Assembly: GCA_951804985.1 (NCBI GenBank)
Contig: OX638130.1
Location: 105,102,040 to 105,166,039 of the forward strand
Direction: 5' to 3'
DNA: 64,000 bases
Origin: Dryomyza anilis
Lineage: Eukaryota; Arthropoda; Insecta; Diptera; Dryomyzidae
A model generated the notes under the pieces. It saw only the letters and a list, made by a program, of their open reading frames with translations, did not search any database and was not told the DNA's origin. Position numbers and translations under genes: made by a program. The stretch's first letter is position 1. The number at the start of each line of letters is the position of its first letter. Positions 1 through 11,510 of this stretch are shown one piece after another.

Positions 1-236
1 CAAAAGGTTACATGTTCAAATCTGGGCTGGGGCTAACCACATCTCTTCATAGCAAAACTTTTTCTATACCGCGCTACCTCTCGGCAGACAGACAATGTCA
101 AATCTCCGAATGTAAAAACACTGTCCATGAAAAGATATCACCCCTGCCGTTCGGATTCGGCATTAAACTGTAGGTTCCATCACTTTAGAGTACAAATATA
201 ACAGGTTCAGGACTGAGCGCCACATTATTAGTATAA
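1..236 (+). mobile_element. tRNA-derived SINE, 5'-truncated by the window edge
   Basis: The sequence starts inside the tRNA-like head, at the B-box-like stretch around GTTCAAATCTGGG. It then follows the same body as the fuller copies at 39.4 and 48.1 kb: TATACCGCGCTACCTCTCGG, GCCGTTCGGATTCGGC and GAGTACAAATATAAC. It ends in a decayed form of the family 3' end (GACTG-AGCGCCA followed by an ATTATTAG tail). It is clearly diverged from the intact copies, so it is an old insertion. Confidence 0.8.
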
Positions 237-354
237 ATAACATTTATAAAAATGTCAAATTACCTGAAGATTTCTTTTAGTGGGTCAGCAAAAAAAATGT
301 GATTTTTTCACTTATAAAAAGACTAAGCAATAGAGCTATCAATGTGACCTACGT

Positions 355-860
355 TGGAATGATAATATATTTGTTGAGCCGAAAGAAGCGGCCAAGTGCC
401 AAGGTTTTATAAAATGGTGTATGTCATATTTCACTCCTGTTGACTTATTACGCTCTGTCTATACCACCTATATTCGGCTTAAGATGGAATACAACTTGCA
501 CATTTGGCCAGGGGCTTAATATCCTCTTTGGGGATCCCGAATCGAATTCAGCAACGGGCGATTTTTCGATTAGGCGACGAAAATATTTCATCATCTATTG
601 GTTCTTTTGAGCACCGAAGAACTGTAGGGTGTGTAAGCCTGTTTTAAAGGTATTACAATATGTAGTAAGTGTCAAAGGAAATATACGGCCTTATTCCACC
701 AGGTCGCATTACAGAGACATTTCGCTCTTCAGTCGTCTGTTTTTTCCGACATATTTGATATTAGCAAATTCAAAACAAACATTCACCGACACTACTTCAT
801 CTTTCCTTCCAATAGCATGGCATGAATTGGAGCATCCCTTGATCGTTGGTGGATAACTAT
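355..860 (+). pseudogene. Decayed non-LTR retrotransposon reverse transcriptase, C-terminal part
   Basis: From 355 one frame reads WNDNIFVEPKEAAKC, then about 20 residues later VYTTYIRLKMEYNLHIWPG, before a stop at 517-519. The motif Y-x-x-Y-I-R-x-x-x-E-Y is typical of the thumb region of jockey/CR1-type reverse transcriptases. Further frame-shifted pieces follow, including EHRRTVGC, IPPGRIT and SFLPIAWHEL, which resemble the usual end of this ORF (EHRR, IPP, SFLPRTxxLWN). Stops and shifts make it non-functional. The WND...KAAKC segment recurs at 30.83 kb. Confidence 0.75.
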
Positions 861-1447
861 TTTTTGGTTTTTTTGTTATGTAATTGATAGTGTTCCGTCG
901 TCAGAAAAAAAGGCAAAAATAAACAACACTCTGCGTGTAGTGTGAATTGATCAGGGCGAATTCCAGCGCGTTAATTCTCTATAATTAGTATCTAATGATA
1001 TTTCTTAAGTTAAAAAATTATATAATATATGTTATTCAGTCGGACTCTTTCGAAGACGTTGACGACGGACGACATTATAAAATGCAATCGCGAAATTATA
1101 AATTGTAATCGCCGCTCAAAGCTGGTTTTTTTTTAATATCGAGTATCAATTCAGCAATAACCGTTACTCGTTGATTTTTAATGAAAACAAAGTTGGTTGT
1201 GGTTTAAAAATAATTCGATGACACGGTTTTTTTATATGTCCAAATCATGTATCTTTTTATTAACGTGTGACTACGATTCGTTTCCAGTTTCCTTAGTCTA
1301 AAATTGGTATTACGTATTTCAAACGTTTAGTTCATTTAAATATTTTTTTTTATTAATAAAGATTACAGTTCCCGTTTATAGACAACGCACAGACTGCCAG
1401 ACGGGGAATTTATTCGATCTCGGTTAGGATTCTCGTATCTATATCAT
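861..1447. other. Intergenic or intronic, no feature seen
   Basis: AT-rich DNA with no ORF of note, no splice-consistent rictor exon and no clear repeat boundary. If rictor's upstream exons lie outside the window, this is part of a rictor intron. Confidence 0.4.
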
Positions 1448-1974
1448 TAGGGTGTCACTTATTTGACACTTTTTTCGATTTTTAGTTTTCTCACCACCTA
1501 GGATTGTTTATTAGGGACAAAAAATATGATATACAAAATATTTTTGAATATGAAGAACGGGAACACGTGCCGCAATGTCATTGAAAATTGTACTAGGAGT
1601 CGACTTATAGAATATTCCAAAACAATATTTTAAGTAAGCAATCTTCTAGAACTTCTTGCGAAACAAAAATTATATGTAATCGTATTATCGATATTTTGAT
1701 AAGTTTCCGAGTTATCGATTGTTTTATACAGCAGTAAACACATATAAACCAAGTAAAATATGTTAAGTATGCCCCCCTTTAAAAAGCTTAATTAGTTTCA
1801 AATTCAATTGGTATACAAATGTTGTGTTCTGTATAAAACAATCGATAACTCGGAAAATTATCATAATATCGAAAATCCGATTACATATAATATTTGTTTC
1901 GAAATATTAGAAAACCCGATTACATATAAATTTTTTTCGCAAACTTATCTACATGATTGCTAAGTGACACCCTA
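1448..1974. mobile_element. MITE with 14-bp TIRs and an internal foldback
   Basis: The termini are a perfect inverted repeat, TAGGGTGTCACTTA at 1448-1461 and its complement at 1961-1974. A second pair of inverted arms of about 70 bp lies inside (about 1662-1733 and 1830-1903), containing the palindrome-rich core CCGAGTTATCGATTG. No transposase frame is present, so this is a non-autonomous DNA element. The superfamily cannot be told from these ends. Confidence 0.75.
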
Positions 1975-2151
1975 GTCCTTATAACGTGAAACGAAACAAA
2001 AACGTTTTAAATCACTGGAATATCTGACGCTTTTTGACGAATTCGTAGGACGGTATGTTTTTTTTTAACAAAATAACTCTTTATATATAACATATTTAAA
2101 TAAATAATATATTTAATGAACACAATCGAGCTTATATATTATTAGTTATTG

Positions 2152-2421
2152 GATTAGTTATGTGGAAGAGGATTATTACAAATTGAAGTTAACTGAGAAA
2201 AAGGAATAGTGAATAATTTGCAACAAACCGTACCAAGGAATATCTAAATCCAACGCTTAATAAATTTGAATTCTTTTTTGTCCAAAAATGTCCATTAGCA
2301 TTTGACTTTTGAAAATGTGTTTGTTGACAACATTTTCGTTTCAATTTCCACATAACCAATGTTTGAAATCATTTGATATAAGTGGCAGAGTGGCCACCTG
2401 TATTGAAATTCTATATCAAGC
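2152..2421 (+). repeat. Dispersed inverted-repeat element, copy 1
   Basis: This stretch is similar along its length to 61022-61320, in the same orientation. Shared segments include GTTATGTGGAAG, CCAAAAATGTCC, GTTGACAACATTTTCGTTTC and ACATAACCAATGTTTGAA. GTTATGTGGAA near the left and CCACATAACCAA near 2350-2360 are inverted with respect to each other, which suggests a small MITE. It stops about 80 bp before the first visible rictor exon, so it sits in the preceding intron. Confidence 0.65.
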
Positions 2422-2502
2422 TAATAATCTCTGACTGGAATTGATTAGCAGTTTGCATCTTAATTCTTTGCGCAACATTAATAAATATATTCTTTACCTC
2501 AG

Positions 2503-5500
2503 CCTCATCAATTTGGTGCGTAACACAGATCATGTCTGTTATGTGAAGCTGATAGTTTCCGGCCTGGACTACAGCGAGGACAACATTACACGCAAAGTTC
2601 TCGAGAAGGCATTGACTGCGTCGAAAACACGCAGCGGTCGTCTCTATGCGACACAACTGTTGGTGGTGCTTTTGCGTGCACGCATACCGAACTTTGTTGT
2701 CTGGGGCATTCCGATGATAATACAACAGACAAAAGATCAGGATCGCAGTGTAGTGTTGGCGGCAATCGACGTGCTGGAGGAGGCTTGTCATGAGAAGGTG
2801 ATTTTACCATTTAATTCATTTATTAAATTTAATAAGTTTTCTTTAATCTACACAGTATTATCTGGAGGAGATCGTTAGTCTGTGGCCCAATCTGAAGTCA
2901 CTTGGTGACGTCGGCCGTCTGCTTATGGCGCGCTTCTACTCGTTGCCGCGCGGTCTCAATCATCCGAAGAGCCGCATGAAGGAGGAGATCGACTACTGGC
3001 GCAGCGGTTACAACAAGAGGCGAGCGTGCTAATCTAAGAATTTTGCAATATAGCCCCCCATACAGTTTTCTTAAATTATATTTGTACTAATTATGAATTT
3101 CTTTTACTATCTTTTGTAGATATGTGCTGCTCGTCGAGGCTGACACACACGCCAGTTTAACGCTGCATGTACGAAACGAAGACGGCCACTACAGTCGACG
3201 CAATTGCTCGATGCGACCGACGCAAATACCGCCAAATATTGCGCCGCATCTGTATGGGCAGCTGGTGCAAACGACGCAGGGCACTACGGCACTGCGCAAG
3301 TGGGGTGATTTGCCGCAATTGCTCGAGGTGCTGGGACGTGGCAAATGCGCTGATGCAACGGAATGCTTGGAATTAAAGGCTGCAATTTGGGCGCTGGCAC
3401 ATGCGTCGACGCACGCCAACGGCATTGAATACTTTGCGGAGACGGGTGCGCGTCTGCATGAGAAACTGGTGTTGCTGGCAACAAAATGCGAAGTTTATTC
3501 GATACGCGCCACATGCTATAATGTGTTGGGACTGATTGGTGGCACCAGTGCAGGCGCCAATATACTTTTTAAATTAAGTAAGTGGTGCGAGTAGTTGTTT
3601 GATTTGAGTTGTATTTATTTTGAGCTATCACAAATAGATTGGCTCAGCGTGCGTCATGATCGCAACACCATTTGGCCGGTGCATCAGCCAGAGGACTGGC
3701 TGTCCAACAACTATACGCCGGCGCGTCATTACTACGAGGAGATGCCACCCTATAACTACACTGGCATCGAGGATCAAATCGATGGCTCCTACTGCACGGG
3801 CAGTTACTGGAACCTGCTGTTGAGCAGCAATAATAGCAACAAAGAGGGTGGTGCGCGCGCCGAGCAGCAACTGGACGCGTTGACGACGACGACGAACACA
3901 ACAACAACGACTACAACAACAGCAGAGAGCAGCAAAACGGCAACAGATGAGGTGACTTTTTAAATATTTTTCTAATACTTTATTTTTTCACGTTAACTTC
4001 ACTTTATTTTTTTTCATTTTAACCCAACTTTTTTTATTTTTACCCTCAGCTACCCGCATCACAGCAGCAGCAGCTTAGCATTGCTGCCAAGTCAAAAACA
4101 CTGCCCGAGAGCACGTACAGCAGTAGCTGCAGCAGCAGCACTCGCCACGCCAAGCATCAACGTTCCTTGTCCGAGTCCAAAACCAGCGATGTCATCAGCC
4201 TAATTGGTGGCACCGTTGCCGGCGGCTCCACATTTGCACATCAGCACGCGCATCAGCATCGCATACGCTACAACTCGGACTCGAACACGTCCGGCGTCAG
4301 CAGCTGTGAGTCGGTGACCGGTCGTGCTGCAGCATTTGGGTATGTTTGTTATTTGATTCGGTAACCAATTCGATTTTAATTTTCCTTTTGTTGAATTCAC
4401 AGCGAATTCCAGCAGGTGCCGCTCAGCCCCATTCCGAGCATGTCCAATTTGTTGGACATTATGCCGCAGGCGGCTGCCAATCTGCTGCGCCGCACCTCGC
4501 TCATTGGCACCTCGTATCTCATCAGTCAAATGAGTCCTGCGGATATTAAGGGTTACGCGCAACTGCGCAAAATGCGGCGTCACTATCGTCCAGTGTTGTC
4601 GGAGTCAGCGACGGAGCTGTACGACATCATCGATCGCAAGGAGCTGATGTTTGCATCGTTTCGGCCGCGCAAATCGTCGTGGGGTGAATCACAGCGGCGC
4701 ATTAAGGTGCGCAGTTTGGATCGACAGTCGTCGCTGCGCATGTATACGTAAGTTTAGGTGTTATGTCATACTTAAAGCACAAACAAATCACTATTTATAG
4801 GCAACTGGATGCCGAAGAGCTACAGGTGCCGCTGCCCACACTGACGCCGCCCAAATTTCTAACGCAAGATGACTCCAAAGGGCCTTGCTATGCGGGTAAG
4901 TTTTAGATGCCAATAGATTTAATATTTAATATATTTAAATTAATATTCATTTGTCGCTTCCGCAGGCATATGTCTTCCCAAGAACCTCCTCGAGCTGTTT
5001 CCAGCGCGCAATCTGCAGCGCACATACGTCTCACGTGATCTGCACCCTGCCGGCGCCGACATGTTGGACTTTAAGTTGCTAACCGCAAAGCAGCAGCGAC
5101 TCAACGATACGCTACACAATGAGGCTGATGAAGGCGGAGGAGATGGCGGTGGTGGTGGAGTCACCGGCGGTGGTGGCGACGAAACCGTCTCGTTGCTCTC
5201 TTCACTATCTGATATCTCCTCGGTGAGTAAACGCTCCAAATGGCTGGGCAGCAAACATGGGCGCGGCAATTGTCTGCATTGTGCGCGTTCGCGACGACAA
5301 CGCGCTCATGCGCAGCCCACTCTAGACAGCGATACGAATTTAGCAGCTGGTACTAGTGCGGCCAATGCTGCCGCCGTCATCTTGCGCAAAAGCCACTCGA
5401 ATCAAAGCTCATCTATACAATTATCGGACATTTCATTCAATTCGCCCGAGAGCATACTCAGCGAAGAAAGCATGCCCGATCGCCTGACCGCCAATATATT

Positions 5501-7535
5501 GCATCACGTTCAACGTCTCGCCAATCCCGTGAGCGCCAAACAATCGAAAATGTCACTGCTCGAGGTGAAGCAAAAGCATCCGCACGCTTTTCAGGATATT
5601 TGTCTCTATTCGGAGGTTTGCAAATCGCTGGGACGCAGCAGCTATCGCATGCAAGCGCGTCGTTTTCTGCAGGAGCTCTTTTTGGATCTTAACTTTGAGA
5701 CGTTCTACGCAGAGCCGGTGGAAATTGTGTGCGCCAAGCAGAAGGACAACAAGCCGGAGTTGATGTCAAAATCATTGGAGACAATGTCGAAATCTTTTGA
5801 GGTGACCTCAAAGACTTTGGAGTCGTCCATGAAATCCTTGGAGTTGCGCGCCGCTGCAAAATCTACAGCGGAGCCGTTGTCGACGGTTACTTGGTTAACG
5901 ACAGCAGGGGCAGCTGCAGCAGCTACAACGTCAGAACCTTCTTCACATTTCATATATCTGCACAAACGCTTGGAGCAGCTTGGCGGTGCTAATGTTGGCG
6001 ACTTTGGCGACAGCGTCGTCGTTTCAATGTCTACTACAACGCCGATTGCTGTTGTTGTTACTGCGGCAACATCATCAGCAACAAGTAGCAGTCATCACAA
6101 AACGCATTTGAAACATGCGCCGCCCGCTTTGGCCAGCGTCTATGAGACCAGCTGCGAAAATTTGTTACTGGAGCAGTCACCGCGTTTGGCCAATAAACTG
6201 CAGCAGGCAACACGGCAACAAAATGTCACGAATACAACAACCATCACATCATCAACAACACCAACAACATCATTGACGACAACAACGTCAACACCGGCAA
6301 CACTTACGTGGAGCAGCGCGCACAGCAGCAGTTGCAGCAGCAGCAATACAAGCAGCACAACGCCGCGTTGTCGTGTGCCACCGAGCTCATTTAGCAATGA
6401 GCTGCATATAGGCTCTGAGGAGGATGAAGATGATGATGATGACGATGCGGAGGAAGAAGAGGATGAGGCTGATGGTGAGGATGCGATCGATGATTATGTT
6501 GAGGCAACTGTTCATGTGGTTCCTGCTGATGTTGCTACTGATACAGTTGATGCACCACTTGCTCCTACGATTGCTCTTGCTAATGCTGCTCCTTCACGTT
6601 TTACTGCCGTTGCTCCAACAGCTCATGTTGCTCCTGTTACATCGATTGCTCACGCTGTTACTGCTGCTGTTTCGGTTGCTCCTGCGCTCATTGCTCCTGC
6701 TCTTGTTACTCCTGCTGCTACAAATGTCGATGACGCTGCGCTCAACATTGTCGAGCTACGTGATAATCGTCGGCTGATACGTCAGACTACATGTGACAGC
6801 AACACATTTGTGGAACGTAAAAATTTTCTACGTTCCACACGCGAGTTGCAGTTGAGCTGCACGCAAAATAAGTTTCCGATAAGCGATCGACGACGCACAT
6901 TGGCGACGACAACATTGACGAGCTTAGAGTCAACAACAACCACAACAGCACGTCCCACAAGTGCCGGCGACAGCAACATCACCAGCAGCAACAACTCCAC
7001 TACAACCAGCAACACCTGCAACTCCACTAAAACAATCTCAACGCTAAATGGTGCCAGCGACATTTCATCGCAGTTGCCCGCTGCACAGCGTCATTCGTTT
7101 ACGCACCCAGACAACAACAATAAAATCATTTGTACTGCGCCGCCACCAAGCAGAGCGCGTTGCAACAGCGCACATGGGCTGCTCGAAACGGATTTACGTT
7201 GGAAACAGCAGCAGCAGCAACAACAGCAGCGCCCGTCATCAAATCTTATAACAAAAGGTTTGGAATTAACGCTGACGCAGCCTATAGGTAGTTTATACTG
7301 TGAGCAACGTTTGCAGCGCGGCATATCGCGTACGGACAGCGAAAGCGGCAGCATCACTTCGCCGCAGTCACAACAGCCGCCGCCCATTGTTGATATTTTG
7401 CATTGCGGACAGCAATATGCTGCCGCACGTAATTTATCTAACGAATGTGAGCAGAAAATAGGAGGTGGTGGCATCTATGATAATGACAAGAAAACCAGCG
7501 GCAGCGGTGGCAGAACGGTGAATTTAAAAAAATGA
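2503..7535 (+). CDS. rictor: Rictor, TORC2 subunit (3' part of the gene, eight exons)
   Basis: Rictor is the scaffold specific to TOR complex 2, which phosphorylates Akt; it acts in the cytoplasm and at membranes. I join exons 2503-2797, 2856-3019, 3120-3577, 3638-3951, 4050-4339, 4403-4747, 4801-4895 and 4966-7535. All phases agree, giving about 1,510 codons with the stop. Family signatures: LIVSGLDYS then RLYATQLLVVLLRA (RasGEF_N_2-like repeats); HLYGQLV, IWALAHAS and VLGLIGGT then NW-x3-VRHDRN (RICTOR_V region); YAGICLPKNLLELFP; and DICLYSEV then RRFLQELFLDL, the usual C-terminal block. N-terminal exons lie upstream of the window. After the RRFLQELF block, about 590 residues of low-complexity tail continue (Thr/Ser runs, an Asp/Glu run at about 6420-6480, Ala/Pro/Val repeats, poly-Gln at about 7206-7230). 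The start of the first exon rests only on an acceptor-like CCTCAG and is less sure. Confidence 0.93.
3020..3119 (+). other. rictor: GC-AG intron of rictor
   Basis: The only joining that keeps the frame uses donor AAGAG|GCGAGC and acceptor TTTTGTAG|ATATG. It gives YNK-R-YVLLVEAD, matching the conserved YNSKYVDLIEE-type segment of other Rictors. No GT donor near the exon end does this. Reading through the intron gives a stop at once (GCG TGC TAA). GC-AG introns are a known minor class of U2 introns; the 100-bp size is normal for flies. Confidence 0.8.
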
Positions 7536-8040
7536 ACAATATTTATTAGTTTTGGCGAGCAGAGCTGAAATTCACAAAAACCTACGATAGGCAACATTTT
7601 TATTTAGTTGAAGTTTAATTTAAAGTTTAAATAACTAAAGTGAAAATAAATTTAGAGAGAGCGAGACAAATAATAATGATAATCGTAAAGTGGAAAAAAA
7701 AAATTAAAAAACTGTTTAAAATTTAATGAGGTTCTAATTCATTTCAATGTGCACATTGTATTTAATACGTGGAGAAATAGATAAATCGTTTCAAAACGTG
7801 CTGTTGTTCGTGCCGAAAATTTTCATCTACTTAAACGATATAAAATCTGTTAGTTTTCTTAAGTGGCATAAAGAATAACTGCACGCACTGTTGTGAAACC
7901 TCGCAGAAATAGGTAAAAAAAAGTCTACGAAGACTAGCACGTTTAGTGTTCAGTGAAAATTCATATACATCATATTGATGTTTTTTTTTCTTGTGGTTTT
8001 TAAATACTGTTTGCCAATATTTGTGGTATTTATGTATTGT
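7536..8040 (+). promoter_or_regulatory. rictor: rictor 3' UTR and candidate poly(A) signal
   Basis: AT-rich DNA after the TGA at 7533-7535. An AATAAA hexamer lies at 7645-7650, about 110 nt past the stop, and is the first plausible polyadenylation signal. The true cleavage site cannot be set from sequence alone. Confidence 0.5.
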
Positions 8041-8975
8041 TCAATAATAATGAACACTCTAATAATATAAACAAAATATGATTACTATGAACAAAGCATT
8101 AATAATATAAACAATTTATCAATATTATTAACAATAAATCTATATTAATATTATTGATATATTGTACAACGTTATGAGAAATCCATCAATATTCATAGTA
8201 TAATGTTTCAATGTAATGAATAAAACACGTATACTATGTACAATTCATCAATGATATGTATATTACATCAAAATGATGATTATTGCATCACTACTATGAA
8301 CAAAATATTATAATAATAGTTTGGCGCTACAGCTTAAAGAATACAGGCCAAGATCTTTCATAGTATAAACAAACTACGTATTCAAATACTATGAAAAATT
8401 CATTATTATTACAATAAACAATAATACATCAAAATGATGATTAATTCATCACTGATATGAACAAAATATCAATAGTATAATAATAGTTTGGCGCTACGGC
8501 TCTGAAGAACATAGGCCGAGAAATTTCATAGTATAAACAATATATATTTCGATACTATGAAAAACATATCATTATTACAATGAACAATACATCAATAGTA
8601 AGTACAAAACAACAGTAATGCACATAGTATTTGATGAATGAATACTACGAATATCCTATTGAACATTGTAGTTGTTGAGTTGTGAATATTTATGTTGAAT
8701 AAACTGTTGAACCATAGTATTTATAAATTGTACACTATTACTACGTACAATACTATGAACAAATCATCAATTATGAACAAGACATTATGAAGAATTGTTA
8801 AAGATAATTAGAAGAAAAACATTTTTCGACCAACGTTTAATATGTTTAAAATTTAAATTTTGATTTGGCACAATTATTGGATGTATGTATGGCGCTGATT
8901 CCGAAAATAACAACGCCGTCAACTTGTGCCATTTTTCACATTTTTTCATAATTTGGTCTTTTTGTTAATTTTATT
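8041..8975. repeat. Degenerate repeat block with two reverse-strand SINE 3' fragments
   Basis: Short motifs such as ACTATGAACAA, TCATAGTATAAACAA and ACATCAAAATGATGA recur many times. At about 8313-8360 and 8478-8525 the text AATAGTTTGGCGCTAC followed by AGGCC(A/G)AGA is the reverse complement of the 3' end of the SINE family in this window (CTCGGCCGAAG ... GTAGCGCCAAACTATTATT). Each is followed by the same TTTCATAGTATAAACAA, so the two are likely one insertion duplicated with its flank. Confidence 0.6.
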
Positions 8976-9318
8976 GATTCATTAATAATATGAGTGATAC
9001 ATTAACAATATGAATGATTCATTAATAATATGAATGATTTATTAATAATATGAATGATTCATTAATAATATGAATGATTCGTTAATAATATGAATGATTC
9101 ATTAATAATATGAATGATTCATTCAAAATATGAATGATTCATTAAAAATATAAATGATTCATTAATAATATGAATGATTCATTGATAATATGAATGATTC
9201 ATTCAAAATATGAATGATTCATTAAAAATATAAATGATTCATTAATAATATGAATGATTCATTAATAATATGAATAATTCATTAATAATATGAATGATTC
9301 ATTAAAAATATGAATTTT
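8976..9318 (+). repeat. 20-bp minisatellite, about 17 copies
   Basis: The unit GATTCATTAATAATATGAAT repeats head to tail with exact 20-bp spacing across about 340 bp. Variants carry AAAAATA or CAAAATA in place of AATAATA. A two-unit pattern (TTCAAAATATG next to TTAAAAATATAAATG) occurs twice 80 bp apart, showing that multi-unit blocks have been duplicated. Confidence 0.9.
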
Positions 9319-9359
9319 TTATTGATACAATAAATGTTTTATTTGTCATTTTTAATGGA

Positions 9360-9845
9360 GAAAAATTGTTTATTTATATACATATTGTGTCACCACACAC
9401 CATTCAATATAATGATGAATCGTTCATCATATCATAAAATTAATTCGTTGCTACAACAGTTCATCAATATGATGTATTTGGTAGTTTCTTCAGATTTGAT
9501 GATTTATTAGTTGAATAAAATTCATTATTTTGATGTTTGTGTCCACGATTAAAATAAATAATTTCATCAGTTAGATAAAAACTTCCACGAATAAGTATAA
9601 ATTGTTTATTTATTTACATATTTCGTTGTACATCATCAATAGTTCATTATCAATAGTTCATTATTCCAAAATTATATTCTCTACCATTAACTATTCATCA
9701 ATTTGATGTATTTGATCGTTTGGTTTGATTTGTTTCAGTTTTGATGAGTTTTTAGAGGAATAAAATATATTAATTAGATGAATATGTTTACGAATAAAGT
9801 AAACTAATTCATCAATTAGTTAAAAACTACATCAATAAGAATAAC
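9360..9845 (+). repeat. Two degenerate direct repeats of about 240 bp
   Basis: ATTGTTTATTTATATACATAT near 9365 matches ATTGTTTATTTATTTACATAT near 9600. CATCAATATGATGTATTTG near 9463 matches CATCAATTTGATGTATTTG near 9706. The spacing of about 240 bp is the same for both pairs. No coding content is evident. Confidence 0.6.
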
Positions 9846-11510
9846 AGCTTTTTTCTACACATTAATAAATTATTTTTGACTTTACATTTATTTTCAGCTA
9901 TAGAAGAGAATAATACCTTCTGTTTAAAAATTAGATATTTTGTACAGACTGTAATTAAGTGCCTCTTTCTGTATTTCGAAAAGAAAGTGATGTAATTTGA
10001 AATAAATTTCAAAGTTTTAAAAGTCAAGTAACATGAAATCAAAATTTGTGTGACGAATTTTCGTTTCGAAATACAGAAAGTGGCTATAAAATTGGTATGG
10101 TCTTTTAAATGTTTTTGTTTTAATATATCGTCATTGTAGAACTAAAAGGCACCAAACACATTTTTATGAAAATCTTAAATTTCAACTTTGTTGGTAATTA
10201 TTTCAAAAAGTAATTGTTACATTTTTAAAGTTGAAATACCAATTGATAGATTCACATTTTCTTATCATTTGGTATATATATATTGAGCCCATCGATCAAA
10301 AATTGAAAAATATATAAAGGTTTTTGTGAAGAAACCATTGGCATTTTGAAAAATGTAGTTCTGGTGACTTTTAGTTCTACAACGACGATTATTAGTTGAG
10401 GAAATAAAGTTAAATAAAATTTTAAAATATTAAAAGTTGCTTTGTGAATATATTTTAATATTTATTATAGAAGATGTTAATTTTAGTGTCGTTTGAAAGC
10501 TATTTTTATAATCTTTCAAATGACATTTAAGATTTTAAAATGCAACCTACTTTTTACAATTTTAATACATAAAAAGTGTTTTTGAATAGAATATATTTGA
10601 TTAGTTTTAGCTCTACAACGACGTTATATAAAAAAAAACATAAAAAAACTAACGAAGAACATTGTAAACTAAATTTCACTTAAACCCATTACCAGTCTAA
10701 ATGTGAAGCAATTAAAAAAAAATGTGAACATTGTTGAGTTTAAAAAAAATAGGTTTCGTTGAATTTCAGCTGCTGCAAATGCGTTAAATTTGTATTTAAA
10801 ATGAAAAACTATTTTGTACGTTATATTATAAAATCGTTAAACGATAGTGTACCGTTTAAAACAGACGCTGCTAAACATTTAATTCTAAAATGAAAAGTAT
10901 ACAAAATGTATTATAAGCAATTTTAACCAAGTACCCAAAAAAACAGAGAAAACTAAAAAATAGCTTTTCTTTGGCATATAAATTAAGTTTAAGAATAAAA
11001 TTGAAAAAAACAATACATAAAACAACGCTAATTAAAGGAAACATCAAAGACAGCCGAACTGCGATGTTTTTTTCCAAAAAAAAAATATATAAAATTTGTA
11101 AAAAATTTAAAAAAAAGTGAAATTATAAATAAAAAAAATTAACAATTTTGGCTTAACCTATAATAAAAAAACAAAATTTTTCTGGCCACATCAATTCTAC
11201 TACACCACCGCAATAAAAAAAATTTGAAATTATGCCGTTATATAAATTATGCAATTTGCGCAAAATTCAAGAAAAAAACTACAAAATTATGTTTCGAAAA
11301 ATTTGTAAAAACATAAATAAATTAAGCTATAAGCAAAATAAAACTGTAGATATGCAGAAAGAGAGACAGACCCTGTAGACACAGACAGACCGAGTGACAG
11401 ACAGAAAGACAGCGAGACAGAAAACAAAGTGTTAACAATAGTTCCAAATGACATAAGCAATGCAACAACAACAACAAACTAAAATAAAATCATCATACTC
11501 CTCCTCATTA
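9846..11510. other. AT-rich intergenic DNA with a small inverted repeat
   Basis: No credible gene. CGTCATTGTAGAACTAAAAG at about 10130-10149 and its near complement CTTTTAGTTCTACAACGACG at about 10369-10388 face each other, and a third partial copy (TAGCTCTACAACGACG) lies near 10610, suggesting MITE remnants. TTTCTGTATTTCGAA near 9965 is also inverted near 10062. Confidence 0.45.

Noticed and set aside
2441..2502. Upstream extension of the first visible rictor exon to an ATG at 2441
   Set aside because: The residues before the CCTCAG acceptor (HLNSLRNINKYILY) do not resemble Rictor, and rictor's N-terminal half must come from upstream exons, so this is intron sequence in frame by chance.
6424..6777. 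117-codon Leu/Met-rich open frame
   Set aside because: It is a shifted-frame shadow of the Asp/Glu and Ala/Val/Pro coding repeats of rictor.
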